A program made the translations under genes and the position numbers. The notes below the pieces were generated by a model. It was not told the origin of the DNA. It searched no databases and saw only the letters and a program-made list of their open reading frames with translations. A DNA stretch of 64,000 nucleotides from Macrocystis pyrifera (taxonomy: Eukaryota > Sar > Phaeophyceae > Laminariales > Laminariaceae). The DNA lies in NCBI GenBank assembly GCA_031763025.1, contig JASSKH010000021.1, forward strand, positions 7,954,611 through 8,018,610, given 5' to 3'. Numbering within the stretch: the first letter of the stretch is position 1; each line of letters starts with the position of its first letter. This document shows positions 22,540 to 35,600 of this stretch, piece after piece.

Positions 22540-22800
22540 ATGATCTCTAGATCTTGAGGGCAGATATATCCCTGATTTACATGAGCTGCACGATCTTGAC
22601 CATGTGCGCGGCCGCCGGGTGGAGACCTGCATGCCACGGCTCTTGTTCTTCCTGTTGAGACCTGTGTATGACACGTCTCTTTTGCACTACATGTCTTATC
22701 GGCAACCAAATGTAGGATCTACTGCTGTACGTAGACGATTCTAGATGATCTACAGCAGTGTACGGTCATCTATTCGATTTGTGGAAGATGTTTGCTTGCG
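22540..22800. repeat. GATCT-rich dispersed repeat
   Basis: Contains CATGATCTCTAGATCTTGAG, GGTGGAGACC and GATGATCTACAGCAGTG. It is related to segments near 23.73-23.95, 24.28-24.49, 29.19-29.81, 37.41-37.64, 46.94-47.21 and 60.88 kb. Confidence 0.6.
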
Positions 22801-23724
22801 CGTTTGATCTCTACAAAACTCCCCCAGGGCTGTACGAATGTTGAACGTTAGATTTGGTAGCGCCTTCTGTCTCGTGGAACCCCCCCTATTGATGACCTTG
22901 TAGAAGGTTTGCCAAACGCCTACAGTACGTTCAAGACCCCCCCCCCCCCCCCCCCCCCCCCCGCCCCGCCGCCCAAAGTACCGCCCCTGCCGACCTCGAG
23001 CCCCGCAAAGGGCTGGTGTTAAGGTTGGGTTGGGGTCGGGTTGGGCTTGCGCCGAAGTGCAAGATCGAAACTACCTGGTAGCGAAGACGTGTTGCACACG
23101 AGTAGACTTGCAAGATGGTGCTGCAATCAGAGGCACCCCCCCCCCCCCCCCCGCGCCTGCATGGCTGTGAAGAATGAAACGTGTTCGGTTTGCTAGCACC
23201 AGCGCCTTAGTCTCATTCGGAGACCCATCCGCCCCCTTCTGTTGGGAGTGGGAATGGTGCTCCGTTTCGAAAGGGATGTGGGACGAGAACCACACCACGC
23301 TGCCAACATCGCACCGGTCTTGAGGAGACTTACACGTCGTTTTTGTCGCAAGCAGGTGCGCTCGACGGTGCTGTCAGCCTACTGCGGTGGAGGAGACGTC
23401 ACCGTGTCGAGCAGAAGCAGAAAACTATTTGTTCGACCCCCCTGGGGGATGCACGCCGTCCACAGGTCTTGCGGTGGTGGTAGAGAGGAGCTGGTCATAC
23501 ATCAGGCCTGGCGGCAGCACCCTTGGGCCGATGTGACTCATGCCACTCTACGGTAGAGAGGGTTGCACCCCTTCTATATTTTTTTCTCTAGGCTCCTCGT
23601 TGCAGGGACTTTATACGTGCCTCACCCCAAAAACTGATTGTTTTGCGAAAAATTGAAAGCTCCAAACCAGATGAGGACCAATCCCTCTCGTCTCCTAGTT
23701 ATACCATGAAACGTGTTGCACACC

Positions 23725-24490
23725 TCGGACAGACAGATCATGATCTATCTATCTACGTACATATAGATGATCTATAATAGTTCATCGCCTGTCGCTGTGG
23801 GATGTTGTGCGGGATCTGCTATGCATAGTACAGATCCGACTCGGGAAACATGTCGTAGATCACGCAGGTAACACGGGTCCCACACGGCAACATGAGCAAA
23901 AAGATCGGGAATAGATCTGCCTTGAAAGGTCTGCAACTAAATGGAATCTCTCGATGATCTACCCGAGGTGTGAGATATCGCGAAACTCGATCAATAACAA
24001 CGGACAGTATCCCAACGATATTTATTGTAGGTACGTCCTCATTGCCCTTAAGGAGCCCCGCCAGTCAGAAAATATTTTGGCCTAAAAACGGTATACCCAT
24101 ATCGTAGCACGCGTCATGTGTTCTGGCTGTACACGGCGGTCAGTCGAGCGACCGGTCCCGCGAACGTCAGAGTTGTCGATGTTCACCTCAGCGCGAGGGA
24201 CGCATTGCCTGTGAGGAGAGGACATCGTGGGTTTCTAGGAAGCATTTACAGCTCGGACTGACCATCGACCTTGCGAGGCAGATGTGTGCCCGATATTGTG
24301 CGCAGGATCTATTTGTACCTCATGTTGCCGGGTGGGACCCGTGTATTCTTCATGATCTACTGTTGCAGCACATACATCCTGGGTTGGATCTGTACTATTC
24401 AGATCCTGCTAAAACCTGTCATAACAACAGATGGGGAACTAGATCATCTACATGTAGATAGATAGATCATGATCTGTCTATCCGAGCTGT
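23725..24490. repeat. GATCT-rich dispersed repeats, two copies
   Basis: Two further members (about 23725-23960 and 24280-24490) share CATGATCTATCTATCTACG-type sequence, CATGTTGCCGGGTGGGACCC and a GATGATCTACC motif. The stretch between them is unremarkable. Confidence 0.55.
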
Positions 24491-24879
24491 GGAAGGTTTC
24501 GAACTACTGTACATCTACGTCGACGTGACGTCGACGAGGGGGGGGCAGGGGGGGTAGGGTAGGGGTGTGTGCTCGTTATCATGCATGGCCGTAGTCGTAT
24601 GACCGTAGATCCTCGCATCCCTACAATGCCGGGACGGAGCACGTCGGGTTTTCACCGACCAGGCGGACATTGCTCGCACCAAGCGCGAAGCGCGGTGAGG
24701 TGTCCGACGAGTCGCATGAAGGGTGAGCTGCATCCCACTAAGAACCGACTTTCATATGGATGACAGCTTCAATGAGTTAGTCTCGTTTATGACAGCTTCA
24801 ATGAGCTAGTTTCGTTTATGACAGCTTCAATAAGTTAGTTTCATTTCCGGTGTAGCCACTTCCAGAGACAGCAATGAGA

Positions 24880-24992
24880 GTACTATTACGGGGGACCATA
24901 GTAAATGGGACCAAATTTTGTTAGTAAAAATAGGGAAATATATAGGTTTTTGTGTGTACCGCAGGTGCTATTTACTATGGTCCTCCGTATTA
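24880..24992. mobile_element. MITE-like family 1 copy nested in family A
   Basis: Bounded by TATTACGGGGGACCATAGT and its near-inverse ACTATGGTCCTCCGTATTA, about 110 bp. It interrupts family A sequence that is continuous in the copy at 54.8 kb. Confidence 0.8.
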
Positions 24993-25129
24993 TGTAAACA
25001 CTACGTGATACGATCATTCCCACTTGTGCGGAGTAAAGGTTCTTCACCTCGCACAAATGATCTAACTCGACAACCAGCTGTGGTCGACCGCCAAAAAAGA
25101 GAAAAGAAAAAAAGCGGCACCCTGATTGT

Positions 25130-25240
25130 CTATTACGGGGGTCCATAGTTAATAGGACCTATGGAATACATAAAAACCTATATATTTACCTATTTTTATC
25201 AACAATATTTGTTCATGTTAACTATGGACCCCCGTAATAG
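25130..25240. mobile_element. MITE-like family 1 copy nested in family A
   Basis: Bounded by CTATTACGGGGGTCCATAGT and the inverse ACTATGGACCCCCGTAATAG. Both ends carry the same T versus A change, so the arms remain complementary. Confidence 0.8.
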
Positions 25241-25308
25241 CTCAAGTGGCGAGCGGCATGTTTTACAGTGTCGTTGCCAACCGACGCCAACCCAAACTAT
25301 ATATAATA

Positions 25309-25755
25309 GGGGGGGGGGGGGTGGGTGTACTCGATATCATGCATGGCCGTAGTCGTATGACCATAGACCCTCGCATCCCTACCATGTCGGGACAGAGCAA
25401 GTCGGGTTTTCACCAACCAGGTAGACATCGCTTGTACCAAGCGCGAAGCGCCGCGAAGTGTCCGGCGAGTCGCATGAAGGGCGAGCTGCATCCTACTAAG
25501 AACCGCTTGTGAGGCGGATTTTCTTGCATATGGACGACAGCTTCAACGGGTTAATTTATCTTTCGGTGTGGCCACTTTCAGAGAGAGCAATGGGTTTACT
25601 ATATAACCGCCTCGTGGGTGCCTTACCGTTGACACTACGTGATGCGATCATTCTCCTTGTGCGGAGTGAAGGTTCTCCACTCCGAAAGTTCTCCACCTCG
25701 CGCAAATGACATACAACTCGATCGCCAGCTGTGACCAAACGGCAAAAAAAAAAAA
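25309..25755 (+). repeat. Family A poly-G-headed repeat copy
   Basis: A G-tract, then TACTCGATATCATGCATGGC and the full body through TTCTCCACCTCGCGCAAATG and an A-run near 25745. It is immediately preceded by the end of the previous copy, giving a head-to-tail pair. Confidence 0.85.
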
Positions 25756-26201
25756 AACGTCGGCGACGGGGAACAGTTGAGGGAGAGGCTCTCGTTCAAG
25801 CACTACTCCTTGTTGTTGGTCGTTGCGTGAGACACCAGACAAATAAAAACATAATTGGTCTTAGAAATAGGGGGAGGCCGTTTTGATTATAATGCCCCGT
25901 TAGTGGGTCTCAAATTTCCACGAGCACAGCTTGGAAACCCCTCGCATTCTTGCATTTAGCACGCGTTCATCCATGGTACCAAAACCGTACATACATGTTT
26001 CTGTAATATATTCACAAAAACGATAAAACAAGCGTCCCCGATTTTTCTACAGGAGTATCAATAATCATAGATCTGTCACGACCCCCCCCCCCCCCCCCCC
26101 CCGCCCCATCTCCTTCTCTCTTCCTTTCCCCCCTCAAGTACGCGAGGAAATATACTTACATCAGCAATGCATCTACCACGACCCCTTGCCCCCTCCCACG
26201 C

Positions 26202-26401
26202 CGTCATTCACACGCAAGAAAGTCCGCCTCACAAGCGGCTCTTAGTAGGTTGCAGCTCACTCTTCATGCGACTCGCAGAACACTCCACGCTCAGTGCAAG
26301 CAATGTCTGTCTGGTTGGTGAAAACCCGACGCAGTCCGTCCTGGCATTGTTGGGATGCGAGGGTCTACCGTCATACAACTACGGCCAGGCATGACATGAG
26401 T

Positions 26402-26440
<39 letters not shown>
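26202..26440 (-). repeat. Family A repeat copy (reverse), poly-C end
   Basis: Carries AAGTCCGCCTCACAAGCGGC, ACGCAGTCCGTCCTGGCATTG and GCCAGGCATGACATGAGTA, ending in an approximately 38-base C-run. It overlaps the predicted TRMU C-terminal end, so it may supply the stop codon or 3' UTR of that gene. Confidence 0.8.
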
Positions 26441-26443
<3 letters not shown>

Positions 26444-26669
26444 CCAGGCCAACTAAACGATGCCTTCCCTCCCCACCCCCCGTCCACCGCAGCCAAAGCG
26501 CTTTCGGGAAGGCAGAGGCGGGGGTGGGGGGGGGTGGCGGCGGCGGACGAAGAAGCACGGGAGAGCAATGCCGCTCCGCTCTCAAAATCGGCCCCCCGCC
26601 CAGGCACACCCCGTCCCTGTACAGGGCTACCACTTGGCCGGGGGCTACCGCCTTCGCCGGTTCGTCGAA
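26379..26669 (-). CDS. TRMU: TRMU last exon (C-terminal barrel end)
   Basis: The acceptor TTACAG| opens [20 protein letters not shown] and CLGGGPI, the conserved end of MnmA/TRMU. Beyond that the frame runs through a Pro-rich stretch and a poly-C/poly-G tract to a stop at 26379. The true C-terminus may be earlier. Confidence 0.82.
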
Positions 26670-29600
26670 CTGTAACTTTACGAGTAACGGTAGAAGTGGC
26701 GGCTGTGGCGGCGGTTGTGCTGGGTTGGAGACGGCAAGGTCACCGTTTTCTCGGCACGGCCTATGGCTCTGTGCTGCGCCACTAGCGGCGTTGTCGGTGG
26801 GAGGAAAATCCCTCCCCCGGTCAGACCCTGCCGCGTTTCTTCTCGCGCTACCACCACCACCACTACCACCACCACCATCGCCACCCTTACCCCAGCCCCT
26901 ACTCCCACCCCCCCCAACAACACCCACGCCAACACCGAGTGGGGATCCCCCTGTCCCACCCCCCCTTCCACCCGCGCTTCAGCCTCGTTGTCAAAATTTC
27001 CGCTCGGTGAGGGAAGCTCTTCCTCCCCACGCTCGATCTCCACTGTGCACGGCAGCAGTTCCTGTCTGTGTCGGCACCGGTACAAGCACCTCAACAACCT
27101 TCGCTCCGACGAAGGACCAGGCAAAGATGATGGTCCGCTCGACCGTTCCAAAACCGCACCACCCTCCCCCCTCCCCCCCTCCCCGTCTCCCCCCCCCCCC
27201 CTCCATTACCAACTCCAACACCACTAACACCACCACCAACATTACACACCACCACAACCACCACCACCGCTACGCCTATCCCCCTCCCTCCCCCCGCCCT
27301 CACACTCTACCAAAACCCCAGTCAACCCCCCCAAGACCGACCCCACAGAACGAGCCCCTGGCAGAGGAGCCTCCACCGAATGAGAACCCAGCAGAGGAGG
27401 GGACGTTAGAGGCAAAAGTTCCCGGGGAGGAAAGCCTTCCACCCAGTTGAACTCCGAGGCCAGGGCGGACAGGCCTTCGGCGAAGAGGGTGGGATGGGAT
27501 GCCCCCCTCGCGACGATAACCGTGCTGCTTTCGAGGTGTAGCCCCGCAACGTAGTACTTCTCGGGCATGCCGTCTATGTGTGACCCTTGGCCTATAGCGT
27601 TGAGGGGGGGAGGGAGGGGGGTAGCGGTGGGGTTGGAGGGGAGCGGGGTGGGGGGTGTATTCATACCATGCATGGCCGTAGTCGTATGACCATAGGGGGC
27701 GAGGGGTGGAGATGTACTCGCTATCATGCATGGCCGTAGTCGCATGACCATAGACCCTCGCATCCCTACAATGCCGGACTTGGGGTGGGGGGAAGGCGTT
27801 CTCATTTGTTGCTTGCCTTAAGTCATTTGACCACTGAACACGCATTCCTTTCGAGACGGAGCACCATTCCTACTCCTAATAGAGACACCTCCAACAATTG
27901 GGCGCTCATTGTTACGTTATTTCCATATATTAACATAAAACCTTTTGCTAATCATATCCCCTTCCTGTTGGACGGGGGGGGGTAAGCAGGAGGGGGGTTG
28001 GAGGGGGGGAACGGGCGTAGGGGGGTGGGGGAGGGAAGGTTAGGGGGGGCAGTGCGATAGGGGGGGGGGGGGGGGGGAAGGGGGGACGATAGAGGTTAAG
28101 GGGGGGCAACGGGGTAAGGGGGGGGGGGGGGGGGGGGGGGGGGTAGGGAGAAGGGAGGGGGGGGAGATGTTTCGTATCCCTAGCGTTGGGGAGAGGGGGG
28201 GGGGATGGGGACTCGGGCTAGGGTTGGGGTTAGGGGGCGCGGGAGGGGGTGGGTGGGGTGTGTGCTCATTATCGTGCATGGCTGTAGTCGTATGACCATA
28301 GACCCTCGCACCCCTACAATGCCGGGGCTGAGCACGTCGGGTGTTCACCGACCAAGCAGACATGGCTTGCCCCAAGCGCGAAGCGCCGTGAGGTGTCTGG
28401 TGAGTCGCTTGAAGGGCGAGGTGCATCCTACGAGTATTTGAAAATGGGGCGGGCTTCGGCGTCTTGTGCGTGCTTTCCTGCATATGGATGACAGCGTCGA
28501 AGGATTGGCGGGGTTTAAGGAATACAAGAGGCGGGGGGCTTGACCTACCGCTGACGTTTACAAGACGCGGGAGGGTGGAGGGTGGAGGGGGGGGGGGGGG
28601 CGTACTCATTTGTTGCTTGCCTTAGTCATTTGACCATTGACCACGCATCCCTTTCGAGGGTGGAGGGGGGGGAGTTACAGTAGGGGGAGTGAAGGGTGGA
28701 GGGAAGAGGGGGGGGGGGAGGACAGGGAGTGAACGATGCGCACGAGGAATGTTAAGGAGGGGGGACGGCAAGCTACAACACGCTGCTGTAAGCTACTGCA
28801 AACAGATGCAGCACTTCGTTAACTGCAAGCTACTGTGATGCTCTGCAACCTACTGCGAGACTACTTGCAAGCTACGTGAACCTTTGCATGCCATTGCTAT
28901 ACCCTGTAACCTACTGGCCTACTGCAACAAGCCGCAAGCCACCGCAAGATGCTGTAAAGCTACTGCAACCTACTGTGACCTATCTCAACCTACTGTAACC
29001 CACAAGGTATAACATACTGTCACCTACCGCAACCCACTACGGTGCACCAAGCTCACCCACGGTGTACAGCTGGACGCCGTCGTGTCTGCCGAGAATCCTC
29101 CCAGTGTCAGCACACGCGAAATTTCCTGCGCGTAGTTGCGAGGGGATAGACAAGGCAAGGGGACTCGTGTTGCGTGCCGTATCGAAAGATAGACAGATCA
29201 TCGATTCCCACTTCATGATCCAGTTCTCTCAGGGCAGATAAGACTGCTGATCTGTATGATATGTATGATCTGTATGATCTGTGCTCATGTTGCCGGGTGG
29301 GAGCCGTATAACCTGCGCGATGCAGGACATGTTTCCAGATCTAGGAAGGACATCTGTACTGCACAGACCCTGCACAACATCCTATATCGGCAGGCTAGGA
29401 TCTGCATGATCTATCTGTAGATGGTCTGTCCGAATATCGGCAGTTTAGGAACTAGATTTTCTATCTGATCTATCTGTAGAATATCTGTCCGAATATCGGC
29501 AGTTTAGGATCTAGATGATTTATCTGATCTATCTGTCGAATATATGTCTGAATATCGGCAGTTTAGGATATATAGATGGTGTATCTGATATATCTGAACA

Positions 29601-32600
29601 TAATCTGTCCGAATATCGGCAGTTAAGCATCTACAGTAGATGATGTATCTGATCTCTCCGTAGATGATCTGTCCGAATATCGGCAGTGTAGGATCTAGGT
29701 TACCCTAATCTGATCTACATGTAGATAATACGTCCGAACATCGTCAGTATAGTGTATCTAGATGACACATCTGATCTACCTGCAGATAATCTGTCCGGCT
29801 TGTCAAATCAACTAAAATCCATCTCCAGCCAGCTCGAACAGGGGTCCCTATTTCTTGGAGCCGTGAAAATTACACAAACTCGCATTCGCTCGCAACGACA
29901 CTCCGACGCAACACACCCAGCACCTCCCACCCACCAGTCGCCCCTGAAGGGCCGGGGGACGCCCACGAACTCACACCAACACACCTCTAGTCAACCCTCT
30001 CACCCATCCACGCCAAGGGGGAAAGAGTAACCCCCCCCTCGGCGTACTTCATCTTGTAGGTAACGGTATGAGTGAGATGCTCCGGGGGGCACTAGTTGCT
30101 CCGACTCCCCCCCCCCCGCCCAACACCTCACGTTTCGCTTCGCGCTTGGTGCAAGCAATGTCTGCCTGTGGTCGGTGAAAACCCGACGCGCTCCGTCCCG
30201 GCATTGTAGGGATGCGAGGGTCTATGGTCAGACGCCTACGGCCATGCATGATAGGGATTACCCCCCCCCCCCCCCCCCCCATATATATTATATATACTCG
30301 TATAGGTTGGGTTGGCGTCGGTTGGTAACTATACAGTAACATGCCGCTCACTGCGCAAGCTACTCTAGGCGGTCGATCACAGCTGGCGATCGAGCCATAG
30401 ATAATGTGTGCGGGGTGGAGAACTTTTATTCCACACAAGGAGAACGATTGCATCAGGTAGTGATAAATGGTAAGGCACCTACGAGGCAGTCACAGAGTAT
30501 CCCCATTGCTGTCTCTGAAAATAGCCGCAAGCAAAAAAAAAAAATTAGATGATCGAAGCTGTCATCCATATGCAAGAAAGTCCGCCTCACAAGCGGTTCA
30601 AAGTAGGATGCAGCCCACCCTTCATGCGACTCGCCGAACCAAAATATTTTACCGGAACCACCAGTAGTTCCCAAACATTCTCCTAATACAGCTTCCCCCA
30701 TCCATATAGAAACACCATGATCATGTCGGCTATGTTCATATACGCCCCCACACCTAAAGATGTAACCTCGTATTCAAAAGAAAAATCAAATAAATCATCA
30801 TCATCTTCATTTCCGTCGAAACATTGAGATTTCATATTTGTGATAACAACGTCTTCAGATGAAGAACAAATAGAATTCCCCATTACGAATTCCATCATTT
30901 ACTTGCGTAAGGAACAAGAACTGAGTGACCTATCATAACATTCTCATTCTCTTTTACTTCAATACAATTCGCCCATTTAGAAATAAATGTATAAGATGAA
31001 CGATCATAATCTAGGTGATAATCGTATTCGTCTAGTATTGAATCTAAGTTTACAATATGAGGTCTGAAAAGTGTTGATTTTTTTTTACTCGAAAGGAGCA
31101 AAATTTCCGAAAAAAAACAGTTAAAAAAAGTAGACGACGGGATCGACTTGAAAGGGACTTTATGGGGGCAAAATTGAAAAATTTTCTCCTTTAAAATAAA
31201 GTATTTTTTTTAGCACTCCAGGAACGACTTTTTAATAGTTTATCTTTTGAGTGTTCCTTTCAATCATGATTGAAGGGGATATCCCACATATAAGCCCCAA
31301 ATATAGGGAAAATGTGCCCATTTTACCCCCATAAGTGACAATTTTGACAGAAATCGCTCCTTTCAAGTGCTGTTTTTTTAACACTTTCCCGACCGATGTC
31401 GAAAATTCAACATTGCCCCCATAAAATTCACATATATGGCACATATATCATAAATAAATACAGCATTTTCCTTTCAAGTTGGGACGTGAACTCATTTTGT
31501 TTAATTTATATATCAAAATTTCATTTAAATCATAAAAAGGGCGAGACGAATCTCAAACCCATGTTGCCAGGACAATGAATCTTAAAAAAGACCCCTGGAT
31601 TTAAGAAAACAAATATTTTTAATTTTTTTATTAATTGATCCTCACACGCGGCACGCGGCACGCGGCACGCGACACCGATGATTGTGATCCTCCATATTTG
31701 TAGAGAGTTCCCATCATGGTTTGGTGTTGTCTTCGTCCAGTCTTTTCGAAAACCTCAGTGTCGGAAGCTTCCCCGTCGAACTACCTCGATGCTGACGTCC
31801 TCATTACACCGAACACCACAACAAGCAATTACAATCCGCACAATTCCTGTCTGTAATATTTACGCCATTCTTGCTGTACATTTTACCTCCTAAAAGATAG
31901 ACTCGGGTCTTATCCATGTGGCAACAACAGGGAATCCACATTAGAGGCCAAAAACAAATTCCGAGCGTTGCAACACAGGAACAACTATTTGGTCCAAAAT
32001 ACTTTTCAGTGATCCAGACCCCACCAGGTTCTACCCCCCTCGGAGGAGATATAGTAGGCTGGACCATAATAGGCTGGACCACAGCACTAGACTGAACCAT
32101 AGTAGGCTGGGCCATAGTAGGCTGGGCCATAGCAGGCTGGACCGTGTTTGCCCCCTTCAATCTAGAAACTTCCGATTGCTTTTCCGCAATGTCTCTCTGT
32201 AATGCGGAGACTTCGTCGGTAACAGAAGCCATTTTAACTTCATCTTTGACGGGGCGAGGCGGAAGAGGAATAGGTGCCATCTCTATCTTGGGGTGTGGCT
32301 ATTGGTCAGAAAAAAATGTGAACGAGTGGGGCGCCCTGTAAAATTGATAAAAAATATTGAAATCAAGTTCTAGGGGATTTTATTAATTATCCCCTATTCT
32401 GTACAACTCCAAGTTCTGCCGTTATAAAAAAAATCGGGCGAGAAATTTCTCAAACCCTAAAAAAATAAAAAAAATTGCCAGGACAATGAATCTTAAAAAG
32501 ACCCCTGGATTTATTTTTTTTTAAACTTTTATTATTGAAGAAAGTTCTCAATGAAAGAGCTTGACATCTTGACTCTTTTCATTCTACTTCCACAATACGT

Positions 32601-35600
32601 TTCATTGAAAAGATTTTCTGGCTTCAAGACGTTTAAGATTAGCTATACGTTTTGCCTTGAAAAAATTTTTCCTATGGTCAGGAAACCCTTCGACATACAT
32701 AATTATTTACGAAGAACGTCGTCTTTCAATAGATAGAAAAGCGACTCGTCACCGCTTGACCTAAATCTGGGGGGGTTGGGGTTGGGGTCCCATCCGATAA
32801 CTGTAACGTTCTGATAACGTGGTTTACAATGAAGAACGTCGGTACTACATTTACCACTCTTCAGCAATAAAAGAAAAACATCAAGATTCTGACATCTTAT
32901 AGAATAACTGAGAGGTGCATCGATATCACCGCCCCGTTCCCGTTCAATATTTACATCGACACCATTCTTCATCAGGAAATCCACTAATTTAACGTTAGAC
33001 GAAAAAAGTCCGTATGATAGATCTTTTCCCTTAACTCCATTATCCATCAAAAGTTTAGCCTTCTTCTCGCATAATATTTCTTCCGATTTCGTTATGTCGA
33101 GTAGGTTTGCGCCATTTTCAAGTAACAACTTTGTTATCTCGAAATCAGAGTGCACACTTATCGGATTCCCTATATTGACGTCTATTCCATTCTCAATAAG
33201 AATCTTAGCCTTTTAACAACTACGATTAAGTGCCGTTTCACTTATATCGGGATCTGATACAACATGGGAAAGACCCTTACGAACACGAACACAATTCACA
33301 TCTGCTCCATGTTCTATCAGAATCTTAGCTTTCTCATAGTCAGCAGAAAATAAAGGGGTTTCTCCAGAATAGAAATCATTAATCGCTATATGATTAACAT
33401 CTGCTCCATGAAATATGAGAATCCCAGTTTTCTCGGCGTCAGAAAAAAATAAAGGGGTTTTTCCATTTTCTCTAGACCACCATCCCGCATCACTGTTGTA
33501 TCATCCAGTACCTGTCTTCAGAATACTCACAGCTTCGTGACAGCTGGTACATTCGGTAAGGTTGGTATAATTTCTTCGGGTGATGTGGAATACAATGTTC
33601 ACGTGTGCAAGGAGACATTAAAGCTAGTAACTTTTACAAAGATATCTGACACTAGAGCATCTATTAAGTTTCTGATTTGTTTTAAATTGATTTGTCCAGG
33701 ATTTGGGTGGATGGTCACATTTAAACATCCTATCTCGTTTATCTAAATGGGTTTCCTCGTGTGCACTCAAGTGTTCTCGCCGTGAAAAATCCGCATTGCA
33801 TGTTTTACATTTAAATAATTTAATACCCTTATGTACCAACTCGTGTTTATTAAGATTTGCTCTTTGTGTAAACGCTTGATTGCATCCATCAAATGAACAA
33901 GAAAATGGTTTTATCCCTAGATGAGCCATTTTCTGTACTTCTAAATTGCTAGATTTAGAAAAACTTTTACCACACTCATCACATATGTGTGATTTTTTAA
34001 TCTTCTTAACAGGTTTAACGGTTTCACCGGATTCACGTTTAGACATAATTCATTTTTTTTTAATTTTTTTTTTATTATTTCATATTTATTACCCAATATT
34101 TTATCATAGGGATATTTTACACGGGTTTATGATTCATCCTCTTGTGTTTATTGAGACCATCTTTTGTCATAAAACAATGGTCGCATTCATTATAGTCGCA
34201 TTTAAACTCTCTTGATCTTTCTTTTAAATGTGTTTGTTCATGTCTTTTAAGATGTGCCTTTCGTGAAAAAATAGAATTACAACCGTCAAAAGTACAATGA
34301 AAATTCTTTATACCACGATGAGTCATTTCATGCGTTTCCATGTTTACACGCTGTGTAAATACTAAACCACACCCTTCGAATGGACATTCAAATGATTTAC
34401 CTAGATGAATGTTTTTGTGTAATTTCAAAATAGTAATCGTATTAAAAGTCTTATTACATTCATCACATAAAAATGTTTTTTTTACTTTTTTATTAATTTC
34501 AGTGTCAGTCTCTACACTCCTTTTAGACATTGTGAAAAATGAGTAAAGATTGTTTGAGTTTCATAAAAATTATAAATTTTATAAATCCTTTTCACCCGAC
34601 GAGAATCTTACACCCTGTTATAAATGTAAGTGTGTGAGAATTCTGACTATTTCTTGGCCAATTCTTTGTAGAAGTCTCAACTTTAAGCCCAAAATCTGAA
34701 AAAATCAATGCATATAAATCCTCTGTGAATACAAGAGAAGCACCAGGAAATTTAAGACTAGCAAATGTTTTCAATTGAGAAATGAAAATACTCTCTAATG
34801 TATATTCATCCGAATCTATTTCAACACGATCAGACGCTCCTTGAATTTCTCACTGAACTCAGTGCATCGTTTGATGAATTCAAGGAAATTGCACAGGCCC
34901 GAGATGTACTAACCACTATAATGAGCACCAACGAGGATGCTGAAATGCCCCTTGATGAATTTCATAGATTGTTTTCAGAGCATTTTGATCTAGTTTTGTC
35001 TAACAACGAAACGCTATTTGATAAGGTTAAGCTTCCCCTAGTAGAATCGTTTGACATGGCCAAAGCATACAGAGTGAGTCAGACAAAGAGACTCAGGATG
35101 CAATCTGGGGTTATATCCAACAACTGACAACAGTTTCTGTTATGCTGAAGACTATGACACCTGACCTTGTAGCATCTATTGGTGCAGTTGCTGAATCGTC
35201 TGTATCTAAGATAGGGGATGGAACCCTTTCGGAAGAAGACGCAAAGTCTCCAATGACTATCATGAACGAGATCTCAAAGAATCCTGACATCATGAATGAA
35301 GGCTATTAACGAAGCGCGTAATAAGTAAAAGTAATTTATTTCCTTTCCGAATCGTTCCGAATCCATGTTTCATTTTAAAAGGTGAGACGAATCTCAAACC
35401 CATGTTGCCAGGACAATGAATGATCATATGATCCCTGGATTTAATAATATTTTTACTAGTTAATTTTTATCGTTAATTTTTGAAGACCCATATTAAACTA
35501 AACTACAAATTAACCCATACACATTCAAGGCTTTTCGTTGTCAATCATGTCTATTGACCTATAAATAGGGTAAGCGATAAACGTTCCATCAAGTCCACGT

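Larger units (their letters stand above)
24539..25305 (+). repeat. Full-length family A repeat interrupted by two MITE-like insertions
   Basis: Begins with a G-tract, then TCATGCATGGCCGTAGTCG, GCATCCCTACAATGCCGGG, ACGTCGGGTTTTCACCGACC and ATATGGATGACAGC. Family 1 elements sit inside at about 24880-24992 and 25130-25240. The repeat resumes between and after them and ends GACGCCAACCCAAACTATAT, directly abutting the next family A copy. Confidence 0.8.
21269..26378. other. Repeat-rich intergenic region between convergent HRD1 and TRMU
   Basis: Holds diverged copies of a segment with TTTGCCAAGCGCCTTCAATC (about 21.8-22.45 kb and near 22.90 kb), telomere-like TTAGGGTTTGGTTAGGG at about 22178-22202, GATCT-rich dispersed repeats, MITE-like copies and poly-G-headed repeats. 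The minus frame at 21495-22037 contains a coiled-coil-like stretch (RDFLERLKTLAKLI), but that stretch lies in the repeated segment, so it is not called. Confidence 0.6.

Noticed and set aside
24515..28609. Many similar short minus-strand frames containing [18 protein letters not shown]
   Set aside because: They are translations of the family A repeat. The frame is broken in most copies and no selection for protein is apparent.
29185..29815. CRISPR-like array
   Set aside because: Units are contiguous and imperfect, with no distinct spacers, in a eukaryotic intron. It is a tandem minisatellite.
31160..32350. AAAATTGA octamers resembling the mimivirus early promoter
   Set aside because: They occur on the plus strand near 31170 and 32341, while the nearby genes read from the minus strand and lack the motif upstream.
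31539..35443. Hammerhead or other known ribozyme identity for the two-hairpin element
   Set aside because: The hammerhead core CUGANGA and GAAA is absent on both strands, and no twister or HDV-like core was recognised.
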